From the NCBI RefSeq assembly GCF_009848495.1, contig NZ_WWEP01000037.1:1-47815 (forward strand): a stretch of DNA of 47,815 bases, written 5' to 3'. Shown piece after piece: positions 1-9,678 of the stretch. Origin of the DNA: Flavobacterium sp. MK4S-17. Its GTDB lineage: Bacteria > Bacteroidota > Bacteroidia > Flavobacteriales > Flavobacteriaceae. The translations under genes and the position numbers were made by a program. The notes beneath the pieces were generated by a model. The model saw only the letters and a list, made by a program, of their open reading frames with translations, had not been told where the DNA came from and ran no database searches. How positions within the stretch are numbered: position 1 is the first letter of the stretch; every line of letters begins with the position of its first letter.

Positions 1-20
1 TTTTTTTATTATTTATATTT

Positions 21-1391
21 TTATCGCATAAGGTCGGCAACAAATGATGGATACAGCCCCATGGCAATATTTAAAACAATAGCCAAAACTGCTACAATGC
101 TATACATTACAGGTACATTGCGTTTTTCTCCGGTAGCTTCTTTGCCATACATAGCCAGTATCAGCTTAAAGTAATAGCCCACACTGATTATAGAATTGAT
201 AACCGCAACTATAACTATGGCTACATGACCTGTTGCCAGTACTTTTTCAAAAAGGAACATTTTTGCAAAAAATCCTGAAAATATAGGTATTCCCGCCATA
301 GAAAGTAATGAACAGGTAAGCACTGCCGCCATCAGCGGATTAGTTTTTCCTAAACCATTAAAATTGTATATGTGTTCATTCTCGCTTTTTTCGGCAACGA
401 AAAGTATTACTGCAAAGGCTGCAATACCTGCAAACGCATAGGCTGCTGCATAATATAATAATATACCCGAGGTTAAAGGCGGATTAAAAAATACCATCAG
501 CATAAAACCTGCGTGGGATATACCCGAAAAAGCAAGCATACGCTTAACGTTATCCTGGCGTAATGCCATAAGGTTACCCACTGTCATGGAAAGTATGGCT
601 GCAATGCTTATAATAGTCATATAAGTACCCGGCACTTCCTGGTTCATGCTGCGCATCAGCTTAAAGAAAGCAGCCATAGCAGCAACTTTTGCAAGTGTGC
701 TCATGGTTGCGGTAGAAAGGGCAGGGGAGCCTTCGTAAACATCAGGAGCCCAAAAATGAAAAGGCACTGCCGCAATTTTAAACAGCAACCCTATAGTAAG
801 CAATACAATACCTATAAAAAACCATTGGGGTATATTTTGAGATACAACCGCTTCAAAAATAAGTGCAATATCAAATGTTCCCGTAGCACCATATATAAGC
901 GCTATGCCGAAAAGCAATATGCCTGAGGCAAATGCACCCATTAAAAAGTATTTCATACCCGCCTCGTTGCTTTTTACATCTTTAGGCTGGCTGGCTGCCA
1001 ATACATATAACGATATGGAAAGTATTTCTATGCCCAGAAAGAACATGGCAAGGTTGCCAAAGTTCACCATTGCTACCGCACCGGCTAAAAGAAAAAGCTT
1101 TATAGCCACAAAGTCGGAAATCTTTGTTTTATGCTCTTTATGGAAATCAGGGCTTAATGCCACAAGGAATATAGTAAGCAAAATAAAAAGCGCAGAAAAG
1201 GAAACCCCATATTTATCAATAACAACCATGTTATTATAAAACGTGGCAGTTGTACCGTAATCAGCCCAATTAAGCCCGAATATTCCAAGAAGGCCAATTA
1301 TGGTAACCGGTACTATGGCTTTCCTTAGATTGAAAATTTCAGCTACAAGGCATACAATCCCTAATCCTGCAATAGCTATTAATGTATTCAT
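21..1391 (-). CDS. nuoN: NADH-quinone oxidoreductase subunit N
   Basis: Last gene of the complex I operon. NuoN is one of three antiporter-like membrane subunits that move protons while NADH electrons pass to menaquinone. The 456-residue product is almost entirely hydrophobic helices, close to the usual 450-490 residues. It carries the family's conserved lysine-containing loop around 'KIAAVPFHFWAPDVYEG' (about residues 206-222), and 'FSGISHAGFML' further on. The ATG gives MNTLIAIAGLG. It lies 15 bases after nuoM. The stop is 20 bases from the window edge, so any downstream terminator cannot be judged. Confidence 0.96.
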   Translation of the reverse strand: MNTLIAIAGLGIVCLVAEIFNLRKAIVPVTIIGLLGIFGLNWADYGTTATFYNNMVVIDKYGVSFSALFILLTIFLVALSPDFHKEHKTKISDFVAIKLFLLAGAVAMVNFGNLAMFFLGIEILSISLYVLAASQPKDVKSNEAGMKYFLMGAFASGILLFGIALIYGATGTFDIALIFEAVVSQNIPQWFFIGIVLLTIGLLFKIAAVPFHFWAPDVYEGSPALSTATMSTLAKVAAMAAFFKLMRSMNQEVPGTYMTIISIAAILSMTVGNLMALRQDNVKRMLAFSGISHAGFMLMVFFNPPLTSGILLYYAAAYAFAGIAAFAVILFVAEKSENEHIYNFNGLGKTNPLMAAVLTCSLLSMAGIPIFSGFFAKMFLFEKVLATGHVAIVIVAVINSIISVGYYFKLILAMYGKEATGEKRNVPVMYSIVAVLAIVLNIAMGLYPSFVADLMR

Positions 1392-1406
1392 TTCTTATGG
1401 ACTTAA

Positions 1407-2843
1407 TTATCTGTTTATAAGTAATAAAATTTCCTGTAGGTCAGGAGTAATAAAATCAACAATTGGCTTAGGATATAAACCAAAGAATAAAAGCACGGCT
1501 ATAATAAGGACAAAAATAAAACCCTCACCAAATTTTATATCGGCAAAAATCTTTACATTCTGTTCCCCAAGCATAACATGCTGAAACATTCTCAGCATAT
1601 AAAATGCCCCCAGTATAATGGTTGTACCACCCAAAACGGCAAGCCATATATTAGTTTGGGCAAGGCTGTACAGTAATTCAAATTCACCAATAAAGTTAAA
1701 GGTTGACGGCAGTGCTACCGATGCCAGCACCAATATCATAAACATGGAAGTAAACTTAGGTGACTGGCTCCTTATACCTCCCATTTCGCTTATCTCCGTT
1801 GTATTAAACCTTCGGATAATTATTTCAGCAGCATAAAAAAGCCCTACTACAACAAATCCGTGTGCTATCATTTGGAGGAATGCGCCCCTTAAACCATCCA
1901 GTGTAAGTGTATAGGCACCTGCTGCAATTAGCCCCACGTGTGCAAGAGAGGAATAAGCCAGTAGCTTTTTAAGGTCGGCCTGCTTCAGCGCAAGTATAGA
2001 ACCATATATAACACCAGCTATGCTTAATCCTACAAATACATACATGTACTCTTTTGCCGGTGCAGGAGCAATAGGCAACTGCCACCTTATAATACTGTAA
2101 ATGGCCATTTTAAGCATTATGCCCGAAAGCAGCATTGTGCCTGCTGTTGGCGCTTTTTGGTACACATTAGCCTGCCATGTATGGAAAGGTATAAGCGGTA
2201 TTTTAATGGCATAGGCAAGAAAGAACGCAAGGAAAATCCAAAACTGTTCTGTGCCTGTAAATTCAGTCCTGTAAAGGGCAGTATTTAAAAACATGCCCGC
2301 TTTGTAATACATGTACACAAAGGCAACAAGCATAAATAATGAGCCTGCAAAAGTGTATATAAAGAATTTAACAACAGCTTTTTTACGGCTTTCATAATCG
2401 CCGCCGCCCCATATAAGTGCAATAAAATAAATAGGGATAAGCGAGAGTTCCCAAAATATGTAATACACAAGCCCGTCTGTACTAAGAAAAGTACCTGCCA
2501 TGGCAAATGCCATAAAAAGAATCAGGGCATAAAACGCACGCGAATTGGCTATTACATTCCTAAAGGTTGATGCTATAATAACAGGCGTTAGTGCTGTGGT
2601 TAGCAATACCATTGAGAGCGAAAGCCCATCGGCCTGAAGGCTGAAGAATACACGTGGCGTGCGTATCCATACCTTGGCAAAATTTACCTTTTCGCCAAGA
2701 TTGTAACGGTATAATATGTAAAGGGTTGCCGCAAAAGCCGCTGTGCCAAATATAAGCGCTGCTTTTGAGGCCCATTTGTTCCCCACGAAATAAGTAGCTG
2801 CCGCCCCAAACAATAAGATAATGAGTATAAATGATACGTCCAT
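1407..2843 (-). CDS. nuoM: NADH-quinone oxidoreductase subunit M
   Basis: Second antiporter-like proton-pumping subunit of complex I, in the inner membrane. The 478-residue product is polytopic, with the family signature around 'KIPLIPFHTWQANVYQKAP' and 'AYSSLAHVGLI'. It starts 10 bases after nuoL and ends 15 bases before nuoN, so it is clearly co-transcribed. It is slightly shorter than the Escherichia coli protein (509 residues), which is common among bacterial NuoM. Confidence 0.96.
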   Translation of the reverse strand: MDVSFILIILLFGAAATYFVGNKWASKAALIFGTAAFAATLYILYRYNLGEKVNFAKVWIRTPRVFFSLQADGLSLSMVLLTTALTPVIIASTFRNVIANSRAFYALILFMAFAMAGTFLSTDGLVYYIFWELSLIPIYFIALIWGGGDYESRKKAVVKFFIYTFAGSLFMLVAFVYMYYKAGMFLNTALYRTEFTGTEQFWIFLAFFLAYAIKIPLIPFHTWQANVYQKAPTAGTMLLSGIMLKMAIYSIIRWQLPIAPAPAKEYMYVFVGLSIAGVIYGSILALKQADLKKLLAYSSLAHVGLIAAGAYTLTLDGLRGAFLQMIAHGFVVVGLFYAAEIIIRRFNTTEISEMGGIRSQSPKFTSMFMILVLASVALPSTFNFIGEFELLYSLAQTNIWLAVLGGTTIILGAFYMLRMFQHVMLGEQNVKIFADIKFGEGFIFVLIIAVLLFFGLYPKPIVDFITPDLQEILLLINR

Positions 2844-2853
2844 CAGGTGTAAT

Positions 2854-4734
2854 TTATTTTGCTAAAAATATATAAGCTATTATAGAGCAAATGCCCAGCA
2901 CAAATACTAAAAGGTAAAAGCCTATGCTTCCGTTCTGTATGGTTTTTCCACTTGTTCCAAGTGCATTGGCAAGCCTGCCAAGCCCAAATATAAATCCGGA
3001 AAAAGCAACTTCGGTAACATTGCGGAAAAAGCCTGCAAGCGCATATATAGGTTTAACTATTATTGCACTATATATTTCATCTACATACAGCTTGTTGTAT
3101 AATATTTTGGTAAAGCCTGTAATTTCGCTGTCCTGTCCCGGCACTGCTGCCTGTTTAATATATTTTACATAGGCAATACCGATACCTATTAGCGCACCGA
3201 TAACGGCTACCCCCATAAGCATATATTCTGTTGTGCCGAAATGGTGATGCTCTATTTCCCTTGTAAGTACGGGAGCAAGGTATTCATTTAACCAGCTGCT
3301 TCCCGGCAGGCTTATAGCACCGCCAACCAATGCCAGTATGGCAAGCACAACCAGAGGGAATGTTATCAGCCCAGGAGATTCATGTAAATGATGTTTTTGT
3401 TCTTCAGTTCCCCTGAAATCTTTGTAGAATGTAAGGTATAGCAGGCGGAACATATAAAATGCGGTCATTATTGATGCTACTGAGGCTATTACCCACAGTG
3501 CTTTATTATGGTGGAAAGCCGTCATTAATATTTCATCTTTCGAGAAGAAACCTGAAAACGGTGGCAAACCAGATATTGCAAGTGTGGAGATAAGGAAAGT
3601 TATAAATGTAACTTTCATAACCTTGCGCAGGCCGCCCATATAGCGCATATCCTGCTCGCCATGCATGGCATGTATTACCGAACCTGAACCAAGGAACAGG
3701 CATGCTTTAAAGAAAGCATGTGTTATCACATGAAAAACAGCCACATTATAAGCACCAAGCCCTAATGCAAGGAACATTAACCCAAGCTGTGATACTGTTG
3801 AATAGGCAAGCACTTTCTTAATGTCATTTTGTACCAGCCCTATGGATGCAGCAATTAATGAGGTTACCACACCTACAATTGCAATAATATTCTGTACATC
3901 GGGTGTAAGGTCAAACAGGAAGTTCATCCTTGTTATCATAAATATACCTGCAGTTACCATGGTTGCTGCGTGTATCAGTGCAGAAACTGGCGTTGGCCCT
4001 GCCATTGCATCGGGCAGCCATGTGTAAAGCGGTATCTGTGCACTTTTACCACAGGCACCAATAAACAGGCATAACGTTGCCACGCCCACCCACATCATAT
4101 CTATCTCAGCACCGGATGTTACCGCACTTTTAATTACATTATAATCAAGGCTGTGGAAAAGGTAACCAATAATAAATATACCGATAAGGAAACCAAGGTC
4201 GCCAATACGGTTCATAATGAAAGCCTTTTTTGCGGCATCGTTATAATCCTGGTTTTTATACCAAAATCCTATTAGTAAGTAGGAACATAAACCAACGCCT
4301 TCCCAGCCGATAAACATTATAAGCAGATTGCTGCCCATTACCAGCGTTATCATAAAAAAGACAAAGAGGTTAAGGTAGGCAAAAAATTTGTGCAGGTTTT
4401 CATCATCATGCATATAGCTGATGGAATATATATGGATAAGCGTACCGATACCGGTTACAAACATTAGCCATAAAAGGGAAAGCTGGTCCAGCTGGAAAGC
4501 AAAATTAACCTTAAAGTTGGCAAGTGTCATCCATTCAAAAAGGTCAACCATTACCGCGTTTCCGGTATTATTAACCTGCAAAAAGAAAAACAGCGTTACG
4601 GCAAATGATACCGCAACAGCCAGCGAACCGATTGTTCCCGAAAGGTTACGGCTAAGCTTTTTACCTGTAAAAATATTTATTAAAAACCCTGCAAAGGGCG
4701 CTAAGAGTAGTAGTAATGCCAAATTAGTTTCCAT
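2854..4734 (-). CDS. nuoL: NADH-quinone oxidoreductase subunit L
   Basis: Largest antiporter-like subunit of complex I, sitting at the distal tip of the membrane arm with the long lateral helix. The 626-residue product matches the family length. It carries 'GWEGVGLCSYLLIGFWY' near residues 144-160 and the proton-channel lysine and histidine region 'KSAQIPLYTWLPDAMAGPTP' followed by 'SALIHAATMVTAGIFM'. The C-terminal third holds the extra helices typical of NuoL. It lies 6 bases after nuoK. Confidence 0.97.
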   Translation of the reverse strand: METNLALLLLLAPFAGFLINIFTGKKLSRNLSGTIGSLAVAVSFAVTLFFFLQVNNTGNAVMVDLFEWMTLANFKVNFAFQLDQLSLLWLMFVTGIGTLIHIYSISYMHDDENLHKFFAYLNLFVFFMITLVMGSNLLIMFIGWEGVGLCSYLLIGFWYKNQDYNDAAKKAFIMNRIGDLGFLIGIFIIGYLFHSLDYNVIKSAVTSGAEIDMMWVGVATLCLFIGACGKSAQIPLYTWLPDAMAGPTPVSALIHAATMVTAGIFMITRMNFLFDLTPDVQNIIAIVGVVTSLIAASIGLVQNDIKKVLAYSTVSQLGLMFLALGLGAYNVAVFHVITHAFFKACLFLGSGSVIHAMHGEQDMRYMGGLRKVMKVTFITFLISTLAISGLPPFSGFFSKDEILMTAFHHNKALWVIASVASIMTAFYMFRLLYLTFYKDFRGTEEQKHHLHESPGLITFPLVVLAILALVGGAISLPGSSWLNEYLAPVLTREIEHHHFGTTEYMLMGVAVIGALIGIGIAYVKYIKQAAVPGQDSEITGFTKILYNKLYVDEIYSAIIVKPIYALAGFFRNVTEVAFSGFIFGLGRLANALGTSGKTIQNGSIGFYLLVFVLGICSIIAYIFLAK

Positions 4735-4740
4735 TAGGCG

Positions 4741-5061
4741 TTATCCTTTTAATTTCTTTAAACTGTCAATATCAATATTCGTTACGTTCCTGTACACTGC
4801 TACAAGTATGGCAAGCCCAACGGCTACCTCGGCAGCAGCTACAGCCATAGAGAAGAATACAAAAACCTGCCCTGCAGCATCCTGGTGGTAGGTTGAAAAA
4901 GCAACCAAAAGCAGGTTAACGGCATTAAGCATAATTTCTACAGACATAAACATAACTATGGCATTCCTCCTGTAAAGCACACCAAATGCGCCCACACAAA
5001 AAAGCAATGTGGAAAGGTAAATGTAGTTTTCTATACCTATTTGCTGAAGTATATTTTCCAT
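4741..5061 (-). CDS. nuoK: NADH-quinone oxidoreductase subunit K
   Basis: Small three-helix membrane subunit of complex I, homologous to MrpC. The chosen ATG at 5061 gives MENILQQIG and 106 residues, the family length. A longer reading from 5103 would run into the end of nuoJ and add a polar tail not seen in the family. Two buried glutamates essential for proton translocation in this family are present at E42 and E78. It lies 1 base after the nuoJ stop. Confidence 0.95.
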   Translation of the reverse strand: MENILQQIGIENYIYLSTLLFCVGAFGVLYRRNAIVMFMSVEIMLNAVNLLLVAFSTYHQDAAGQVFVFFSMAVAAAEVAVGLAILVAVYRNVTNIDIDSLKKLKG

Positions 5062-5062
5062 A

Positions 5063-5566
5063 TTAATTATTGATGTGTTCTTTTTTAGATAATAATACAG
5101 CACCTATCATAGAGACAAGCAGCAGTATGGAGGCAAACTCAAAAGGTACCATATAATCGTTAAGCAATACCTGCCCTAATACTTTGATGGACTGGTAATC
5201 CTGCCCCGAAACTTTATAACTTTCTATAACAGGCTGTGATTTTATAAAGGTTGCCAATATAACAAGGCCCAAAAGCCCAAAAGCAACCACTGCAGCCAAC
5301 CTTGAAAGCAGTGTTTTATTTTTTTCGTCTTCCTTATTCAGGTTCATGAGCATTATGGTGAAAAGCATAAGGATCATAATAGCGCCCGAATATACAATTA
5401 TATGCACTATACCCAAAAACTGCGCGTTAAACATAAAGTAATGCCCCGCTATAGAGAAAAAGCAAAGTACAAGGTAAATAGCACTGTGTATAGGGTTTTT
5501 ACTGAAAATAGTTAAAAATGCAGTAGCAAGTGTAATGGCCGAGAGAATGTAAAATAATGTCAGCAT
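5063..5566 (-). CDS. nuoJ: NADH-quinone oxidoreductase subunit J
   Basis: Membrane subunit of complex I that carries the helix thought to link quinone reduction to the pumps. The 167-residue product has about five hydrophobic segments, including 'NPIHSAIYLVLCFFSIAG' (about residues 25-42) and 'GIVHIIVYSGAIMILMLF' (about 53-70), both NuoJ hallmarks. It is packed 1 base after nuoI and 1 base before nuoK. Confidence 0.95.
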   Translation of the reverse strand: MLTLFYILSAITLATAFLTIFSKNPIHSAIYLVLCFFSIAGHYFMFNAQFLGIVHIIVYSGAIMILMLFTIMLMNLNKEDEKNKTLLSRLAAVVAFGLLGLVILATFIKSQPVIESYKVSGQDYQSIKVLGQVLLNDYMVPFEFASILLLVSMIGAVLLSKKEHINN

Positions 5567-5567
5567 A

Positions 5568-6113
5568 CTAGTTTGCCATTTGAGGTTTAGTATTATTTAT
5601 AGCCATTTCAAGAGGCATAAGCAGTTTTTCCTTCCCATAAATAAAATCTTCCCTGTTGCTTTGCGATTTTACCATAACCCTTGATTTAGTAAGGTATATA
5701 GCCTGCTTAGGGCAAGCCTCTTCACATAGTCCGCAAAAAATGCAGCGAAGCATATTTATTTCATAAATTGAAGCATACTTTTCCTCCCTGTAAAGGTGTT
5801 TCTCCTCAGGTTTCCTTTCGTCGGCCTTCATGGTTATTGCCTCGGCAGGGCAGGAGAGTGCGCATAACCCGCACGCAGTGCAGCGTTCCCTTCCTTCCTC
5901 ATCGCGCATCAGCATGTGCTGCCCCCTGTAAACAGGGCTTAATGGCCTTGTTTCTTCAGGGTATTTAATAGTTACCTTCCTTTTAAAAAGGTGGCGGATG
6001 GTTATCATCAGCCCTTTAAATATCGCAACAAGGTAAAGGCTTTCCCAAAAATTCATCTTTTTGTTGGAAACCTCTTTCTTTCTTCCCGATAATGATATGG
6101 TTTCTATTGACAT
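5568..6113 (-). CDS. nuoI: NADH-quinone oxidoreductase subunit I (two 4Fe-4S clusters)
   Basis: Peripheral-arm subunit that carries iron-sulfur clusters N6a and N6b and passes electrons to NuoB. The 181-residue product holds two complete CxxCxxCxxxC motifs: C78, C81, C84, C88 and C124, C127, C130, C134. An amphipathic N-terminus (about residues 20-45) fits docking on NuoH. It lies between nuoH and nuoJ. The 52 bases upstream show no obvious promoter. Confidence 0.96.
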   Translation of the reverse strand: MSIETISLSGRKKEVSNKKMNFWESLYLVAIFKGLMITIRHLFKRKVTIKYPEETRPLSPVYRGQHMLMRDEEGRERCTACGLCALSCPAEAITMKADERKPEEKHLYREEKYASIYEINMLRCIFCGLCEEACPKQAIYLTKSRVMVKSQSNREDFIYGKEKLLMPLEMAINNTKPQMAN

Positions 6114-6165
6114 TTTTATTATTATTTCCTGTCTGCTCTACAGGTATTCCTAATTTATTTTACGG

Positions 6166-7197
6166 CTACTCTACTAATAGCATTATTACTCCCGTAACAA
6201 TTATATTGGCTATAGAAAGCGGTATAAGCACTTTCCACCCCAGGCGCATAAGCTGGTCGTAGCGGAACCTTGGTATTGTCCAGCGCACCCACATATAAAA
6301 GAATATGAAGAAACATATTTTTATAAACAGCACCGCTATACCTATAATGTTGGCAGGGTTTACACCCCAGTTAGCTTCAACCCAGTCCATGCCCGGATAA
6401 TTGTAAGCACCAAAATATAATACAGCCAGTATGGTAGATGAAATAAACATGCTTGCATATTCAGCAAACAGGTAAAAGCCCATTTTCATGGATGAGTACT
6501 CCGTATGGTAGCCACCTATAAGTTCAGCCTCACACTCTGCAAGGTCAAACGGTGTACGGTTGGTTTCGGCAAACGAACATACCAGGAATATAAGGAACCC
6601 TACAGGCTGGTAAAATACATTCCAGTTCATGCCGCTTTGCTGTGCTGCAATTTCACGAAGGCTTAATGTGCCGCTCATCATGATAATTGCAATTATAGAA
6701 AGCCCCATCGCTACTTCATAAGAAATCATTTGCGAAGAAGCACGCATGGCGCTCATAAGCGAGAACTTGTTATTGGAAGCCCAACCGCCTATCATAATAC
6801 CATAAACACCTACAGATATTACACCGAAAACATATAATAAGGCTACATCTATATCTGTTGCCTGTAGTATAACCTCACGGCCAAATATTTCCAGTTTATC
6901 TCCCCACGGGATAACAGCACTTGTCATTAAAGCGGTGCTCATTGATATGGCAGGGCCTACTATAAAGAGGAATTTATTAGGTGTGTTAGGGAAAAACTCT
7001 TCTTTGGAGAAAAGCTTTAAACCGTCAGCCAAAGGCTGTAAAATACCACCTTTCCCCGCACGGTTTGGGCCTACACGGTCCTGAAGCCACGCTGCAATTT
7101 TACGTTCGGCAAGGGTTTCATACATTGCAAAAAGCATGGTAATGGCAAAAATCACCACTATAAAAATGCCTTTTTCTATTATTATTGCTGAATCCAT
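6166..7197 (-). CDS. nuoH: NADH-quinone oxidoreductase subunit H
   Basis: Membrane subunit that forms the quinone chamber together with NuoB and NuoD. The 343-residue product has about eight hydrophobic helices. The invariant cytoplasmic loop 'FAETNRTPFDLAECEAELI' sits near residues 208-226, and 'RVGPNRAGKGGILQPLADG' near residues 41-59. It starts 2 bases after nuoG stops. Confidence 0.97.
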   Translation of the reverse strand: MDSAIIIEKGIFIVVIFAITMLFAMYETLAERKIAAWLQDRVGPNRAGKGGILQPLADGLKLFSKEEFFPNTPNKFLFIVGPAISMSTALMTSAVIPWGDKLEIFGREVILQATDIDVALLYVFGVISVGVYGIMIGGWASNNKFSLMSAMRASSQMISYEVAMGLSIIAIIMMSGTLSLREIAAQQSGMNWNVFYQPVGFLIFLVCSFAETNRTPFDLAECEAELIGGYHTEYSSMKMGFYLFAEYASMFISSTILAVLYFGAYNYPGMDWVEANWGVNPANIIGIAVLFIKICFFIFFYMWVRWTIPRFRYDQLMRLGWKVLIPLSIANIIVTGVIMLLVE

Positions 7198-7199
7198 AA

Positions 7200-8243
7200 T
7201 TATACGTTACCTTCTTTAAATGCTTCTTTTTCGTCCTTTTTAAGCGGAATGGCCTGCATGCTTATTTTCCTACGGTCTTTCTCCCGGCCTAAAAGTATTT
7301 GTTTTTCAGTTTCTATAACCACAGGCTTAATCTGCCTTGTGTAGTTGTTTTGGTTTATAACCGAATCTTTTTCAAACTTACGAGGGCCTTCTATTACCCA
7401 GTCTTCCACATTTTTATGCTCAAAGCGGCATTCGTTGCAAATAAATTCCTCTACCTCATGGTATTCGTCTTTGCGTGCCGTTACCCTTTGTATTTCGTTA
7501 CCAAACATCCAAAGCGTGGTTTTTCCGCAGCATTTATCGCAATTCCTGTGTGCATTATACGGCTTATTGAACCATACCCTTTGTTTAAAGCGGAAAGTTT
7601 TGTCGGTAAGCGCACCTACAGGGCACACATCTATCATATTGCCTGAGAATTCATTATCAATAGCTTTGGATATGCAGGTTGATATTTGTGCGTGGTCGCC
7701 CCTGTTAATAACACCATGTACCCTGCCGTCAGTCAACTGGTCAGCAGTCATAACACAGCGGTAGCACAAAATACAGCGGTTCATGTGCAATTGTATCTTG
7801 TCGCCTATGTTTTCAGGTTCAAAAGTCCTTTTTTCTTCTATATAACGGGTATTGGCAGAGCCATGCTTAAAACTCAGGTTTTGCAGGTCGCACTCTCCGG
7901 CCTGGTCGCACACGGGGCAATCAAGCGGGTGGTTTATCAAAAGGAATTCTGTTACCGACTTCCTTGCATCCAGTACCCTTTCAGAAGTGATGCTTTTTAC
8001 TTCCATGCCGTCCATAACGCCTGTAACGCACGATGCCATAAGTTTTGGCATTGGCCTTGGGTCGGCCTCGCTGCCTTTACTCACTTCCACAAGGCAGCAA
8101 CGGCATTTGCCCCCGCTCCCTTTCAGCTTGGAGTAGTAGCACATTGCCGGCGGAACAGACTCTCCGCCAATCATTCGTGCAGCCTGCAGGATGGTAGTCC
8201 CAGGTTCTACATTTATTTCCTGTCCGTCTATTGTTACTTTCAT
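7200..8243 (-). CDS. nuoG: Short NuoG: complex I iron-sulfur subunit without the molybdopterin-type C-terminal region
   Basis: Carries the electron chain between NuoF and NuoI. Visible ligands are C35, C47, C50 and C72 (2Fe-2S N1b), H105, C109, C112 and C118 (N5), and C157, C160, C163 and C207 (N4). The product is only 347 residues, against about 700-900 in many bacteria. It stops after the small cysteine-containing region at 235-272 and lacks the large molybdopterin-oxidoreductase-like domain. In that region C235, C238 and C269 match N7-type positions, but the third position is T242, with an extra C239 beside C238. Short NuoG proteins are known in Bacteroidota, so this is likely complete rather than truncated. 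nuoH follows after 2 bases. Confidence 0.93.
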   Translation of the reverse strand: MKVTIDGQEINVEPGTTILQAARMIGGESVPPAMCYYSKLKGSGGKCRCCLVEVSKGSEADPRPMPKLMASCVTGVMDGMEVKSITSERVLDARKSVTEFLLINHPLDCPVCDQAGECDLQNLSFKHGSANTRYIEEKRTFEPENIGDKIQLHMNRCILCYRCVMTADQLTDGRVHGVINRGDHAQISTCISKAIDNEFSGNMIDVCPVGALTDKTFRFKQRVWFNKPYNAHRNCDKCCGKTTLWMFGNEIQRVTARKDEYHEVEEFICNECRFEHKNVEDWVIEGPRKFEKDSVINQNNYTRQIKPVVIETEKQILLGREKDRRKISMQAIPLKKDEKEAFKEGNV

Positions 8244-8307
8244 ATTTTTAGCCCTTAACCCCCATCGGGAGAATTATTTAGGTTAAATATTATTTCTGTT
8301 TATGCCT

Positions 8308-9675
8308 TTACACCTCTTGTTTTGCAACTAAATGCCTTACTTTTTCAAAAGGTTCAGCTACAAAATGGTCGCGGTTTTTAACTTTTTCCGGGAAACGAAC
8401 GTGGTATTCAAACTCTTCCCTGAAATGGCGTATGGCAGCGGCCACGGGCCACGCTGCGGCATCACCCAGCGGGCAGATGGTATTCCCTTCAATTTTTTTC
8501 TGTATATCCCAAAGCAGGTCAATATCTTCTTCACGGCCGTGCCCGTTTTCTATGCGGTGCAATACTTTTTCCAGCCAGCCTGTACCCTCGCGGCACGGCG
8601 AGCACTGCCCGCAGCTTTCATGATGGTAAAACCTTGAAAAATTCCATGTGTTACGCACAATGCAGGCGGTATCATTATATACAATAAACCCACCTGAGCC
8701 AAGCATTGAACCTGATGCAAAGCCACCTTCACTTAAAGACTCATAAGACATAACCCTGTCGGCGCCTTCGGCTGTTTTATAGATAAGGTGCGCCGGCAGG
8801 ATTGGCACCGAAGAACCCCCCGGAACCAAAGCCTTTAAAGGCCTGTCATCCATCATACCGCCAAGATATTCATCAGAATTCATAAATTCATCCACACCAA
8901 GGCCAAGCTCTATTTCATAAACTCCCGGATTTTTACAATGCCCGGAAGCTGATATCAATTTTGTACCTGTTGAGCGCCCAATACCTATTTTGGCATATTC
9001 AGCACCTGTATTGTTTACTATCCATGGCACAGCGGAAATCGACTCCACATTATTTACCACTGTAGGATTTGCCCAAAGCCCGCTTACAGCAGGAAACGGA
9101 GGCTTTATCCTTGGGTTGCCCCTTTTGCCTTCAAGGGATTCTATAAGAGCGGTTTCCTCACCGCAAATATATGCACCTGCACCGCAATGCACATGAAGGT
9201 CAAGGTCATAACCTGTGCCTAATATATTTTTACCAAGCCATCCTGCGGCATAGGCTTCTTTTATTGCGTTTTCAAGTATGCGGTAAACCCACATATATTC
9301 GCCACGTATATAGATGTAAGATAAATTACACCCTAAAGCATAGCTGGAAGTAATCATTCCCTCAATTAAAAGGTGGGGAATGTATTCCATAAGGTAGCGG
9401 TCTTTAAACGTACCCGGTTCAGATTCGTCAGCATTGCAAACCAGGTGGCGCGGCTTTCCTGATTTTTTATCAATAAAGCTCCACTTCATACCCGTTGGGA
9501 AGCCTGCACCACCACGGCCACGAAGCCCTGAGGTTTTTACTTCTTCCACCACTTCATCGGGAGTCATTGATTTTAATGCTTTTTCAACAGAAGCATAACC
9601 GCCCATTTTGCGATATACTTCATACGTTTTTATACCCGGAACATTTGCGTGTTCTAATAATATTTTCCTTCCCAT
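8308..9675 (-). CDS. nuoF: NADH-quinone oxidoreductase subunit F (NADH, FMN and 4Fe-4S N3)
   Basis: Entry point of complex I: it oxidises NADH through FMN. The 455-residue product has the FMN and NADH glycine-rich motif GRGGAGFPTG (residues 53-62), a second motif 'GAGAYICGEETALIESLEG' (about 165-183), and the N3 cluster cysteines C355, C358, C361 and C401. The start MGRKILLEH lies 3 bases after nuoE. A 64-base gap before nuoG shows no recognisable site. Confidence 0.97.
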   Translation of the reverse strand: MGRKILLEHANVPGIKTYEVYRKMGGYASVEKALKSMTPDEVVEEVKTSGLRGRGGAGFPTGMKWSFIDKKSGKPRHLVCNADESEPGTFKDRYLMEYIPHLLIEGMITSSYALGCNLSYIYIRGEYMWVYRILENAIKEAYAAGWLGKNILGTGYDLDLHVHCGAGAYICGEETALIESLEGKRGNPRIKPPFPAVSGLWANPTVVNNVESISAVPWIVNNTGAEYAKIGIGRSTGTKLISASGHCKNPGVYEIELGLGVDEFMNSDEYLGGMMDDRPLKALVPGGSSVPILPAHLIYKTAEGADRVMSYESLSEGGFASGSMLGSGGFIVYNDTACIVRNTWNFSRFYHHESCGQCSPCREGTGWLEKVLHRIENGHGREEDIDLLWDIQKKIEGNTICPLGDAAAWPVAAAIRHFREEFEYHVRFPEKVKNRDHFVAEPFEKVRHLVAKQEV

Positions 9676-9678
9676 CTG

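Noticed and set aside
7200..8243. nuoG as a truncated pseudogene
   Set aside because: The frame is intact, nuoH follows after 2 bases, and short NuoG is known in Bacteroidota.
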